A stretch of DNA of 15,675 bases from Deltaproteobacteria bacterium (GTDB lineage: Bacteria; Myxococcota_A; UBA9160; UBA4427). This document shows positions 14,981-15,675 of this stretch, in pieces; positions within the stretch are counted from its first letter, which is position 1, and every line of letters begins with the position of its first letter. The notes below the pieces were generated by a model that had not been told where the DNA came from, searched no databases, and worked only from the letters and a program-made list of their open reading frames with translations. Location: the NCBI GenBank assembly GCA_011051925.1, contig DRKE01000541.1:1-15675 (forward strand), written 5' to 3'. Position numbers and translations under genes: made by a program.

Positions 14981-15042
14981 CGGAAACCTCCAGCGCAGCG
15001 ATTTCCCCCAGCCAGCCAGCGCTGAAACATAGCGTAGACTTC

Positions 15043-15055
15043 GCGGAGTCTCCGC
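15043..15055 (-). repeat. Perfect inverted repeat after the SnoaL-like gene
   Basis: GCGGAG and CTCCGC flank one base directly after the stop of the SnoaL-like gene, in the 75-base spacer before the PF10118 gene. As RNA it would form a short GC-rich hairpin. No T-run follows. It may mark an internal 3' end or be chance. Confidence 0.3.
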
Positions 15056-15565
15056 TCATCCCCTCGGAATGAAGTCGAAGGACGGATCGTGCTGGTCACG
15101 GGTCGAGCGGGAACTCACCGACCCCGGGGCAAGGGGATGGATCGTCTGCATGTCCGTGAGGTAGGTCCGGTGGTTGATCGCCCACACGCCCATGCGTCTG
15201 TCCCAGCGATCGAGATAGCGGCCACGCGTGATGATCTCGACCTGATCGCCCTTCTCGTCGGGCTTCGTCCAGACGACGACGGTGACATAGGCCTCGCTCG
15301 TCGCACGGTCCCCGGATAGCTCGATGACCGTGTTGTTGATCTGGTGGAAATGACGATCCAGTTCCGCATGGGTCTTCCAGGCCCAGTCGATGAAGTCGTG
15401 TCCGCTTCCTTCGAATAGCCCGTCGTAGACGGCCGTCGCATCGGGATGCCAGCTGGAATAGGCCATGTCCTTGTCCATCCGGTCGAGCCCCCGGCAATAG
15501 CGGGCAAGGATGTGGCGGATGGTCCGCTCGTCCAGAAGCGATCGGATATCGGGGTCTTTCAGCAT
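15056..15565 (-). CDS. SnoaL-like / NTF2-fold protein
   Basis: A 169-residue protein resembling the SnoaL_4 (PF13577) group of NTF2-like cone-fold proteins. The N-terminal helix has RTIRHILARYCRGLDRMDKDMAYSSWHPDATAVYDG (14-49), with the Tyr23, Asp28 and Asp31 pattern usual for this group. Then come HFHQINNTVIELSGDRATSEAYVTV (72-96), RGRYLDRW and WAINHRTYLTD. Relatives include dehydratases and ring-hydroxylating dioxygenase small subunits; the reaction here is unknown. The C-terminal 22 residues look unstructured. The ATG lies one base after the stop of the upstream receiver-domain gene, so the two are probably co-transcribed and coupled. Confidence 0.83.
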   Translation of the reverse strand: MLKDPDIRSLLDERTIRHILARYCRGLDRMDKDMAYSSWHPDATAVYDGLFEGSGHDFIDWAWKTHAELDRHFHQINNTVIELSGDRATSEAYVTVVVWTKPDEKGDQVEIITRGRYLDRWDRRMGVWAINHRTYLTDMQTIHPLAPGSVSSRSTRDQHDPSFDFIPRG

Positions 15566-15566
15566 G

Positions 15567-15675
15567 TCATCCCTTTCCCACGGATTCGATGATCGTGCGA
15601 CGCAATCGGTCCGGATCCACCGGCTTCTTGAAGATCACGCCCTCGAGCCCCTCCATGCGACTCCGCTTGATGATA
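15567..15675 (-). CDS. Response regulator receiver domain, C-terminal end (cut by window edge)
   Basis: Only the last 35 residues are inside the window. They read IIKRSRMEGLEGVIFKKP and then VDPDRLRRTIIESVGKG before TGA. The Lys-Pro pair followed by V-D-P-D-R-L matches the beta-5/alpha-5 end of CheY-like receivers, where the lysine contacts the phosphorylated aspartate. The protein ends right after this helix, so no output domain follows the receiver on the C-terminal side; it may be a stand-alone receiver or the end of a hybrid kinase. The stop lies one base before the SnoaL-like ATG. Confidence 0.75.
   Translation of the reverse strand, partial: IIKRSRMEGLEGVIFKKPVDPDRLRRTIIESVGKG

Overview
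The window looks like a chromosomal segment of a high-GC, probably uncultured deltaproteobacterial lineage (Myxococcota or Desulfobacterota-like; inferred). The reasons are strongly GC-ending codons, a MinD/ParA-type ATPase paired with a J-like/RodZ-like helix-turn-helix protein, a SelA gene, the order rng-rplU-rpmA-obg-proB-proA-nadD-rsfS, and an accessory block of PF10118, SnoaL-like and crotonase genes. No phage, insertion sequence, CRISPR array, rRNA or convincing tRNA was found.

Left part, minus strand (14-3266): selA, then a MinD/ParA-like ATPase, then a protein joining a degenerate J domain to a RodZ-like HTH. The last two overlap by four bases (ATGA) and are probably translated together. 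The selA and rng genes are divergent, and the 788 bases between them (3267-4054) hold no convincing gene but contain several strong inverted repeats. The densest is a nested cluster at 3865-3914, about 140 bases before rng.

Centre, plus strand (4055-13229): a long housekeeping run in one direction. It holds RNase E/G, ribosomal proteins L21 and L27, the GTPase Obg, the first two enzymes of proline synthesis, NadD for NAD synthesis, RsfS, a ComF-family phosphoribosyltransferase and a secreted DUF2059 protein. Several junctions overlap (obg/proB, proA/nadD, nadD/rsfS), which fits an operon or a chain of overlapping operons. RNA turnover, ribosome assembly (L21, L27, Obg), ribosome silencing (RsfS) and cofactor/amino-acid synthesis are thus linked, a common bacterial arrangement.

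Right part, minus strand (13277-15675): a run converging on the housekeeping block. It starts with the tail of a response-regulator receiver domain cut by the window edge, followed by an NTF2/SnoaL-like protein, a ferritin-like 'metal-dependent hydrolase' (PF10118) and a crotonase-family enzyme. This looks like an accessory lipid or aromatic metabolism cluster, but its substrate cannot be read from the sequence.

Most of the window is conserved housekeeping DNA. The parts least explained by known genes are the selA-rng intergenic region, the J-like/HTH plus ParA pair, and the right-hand accessory cluster.
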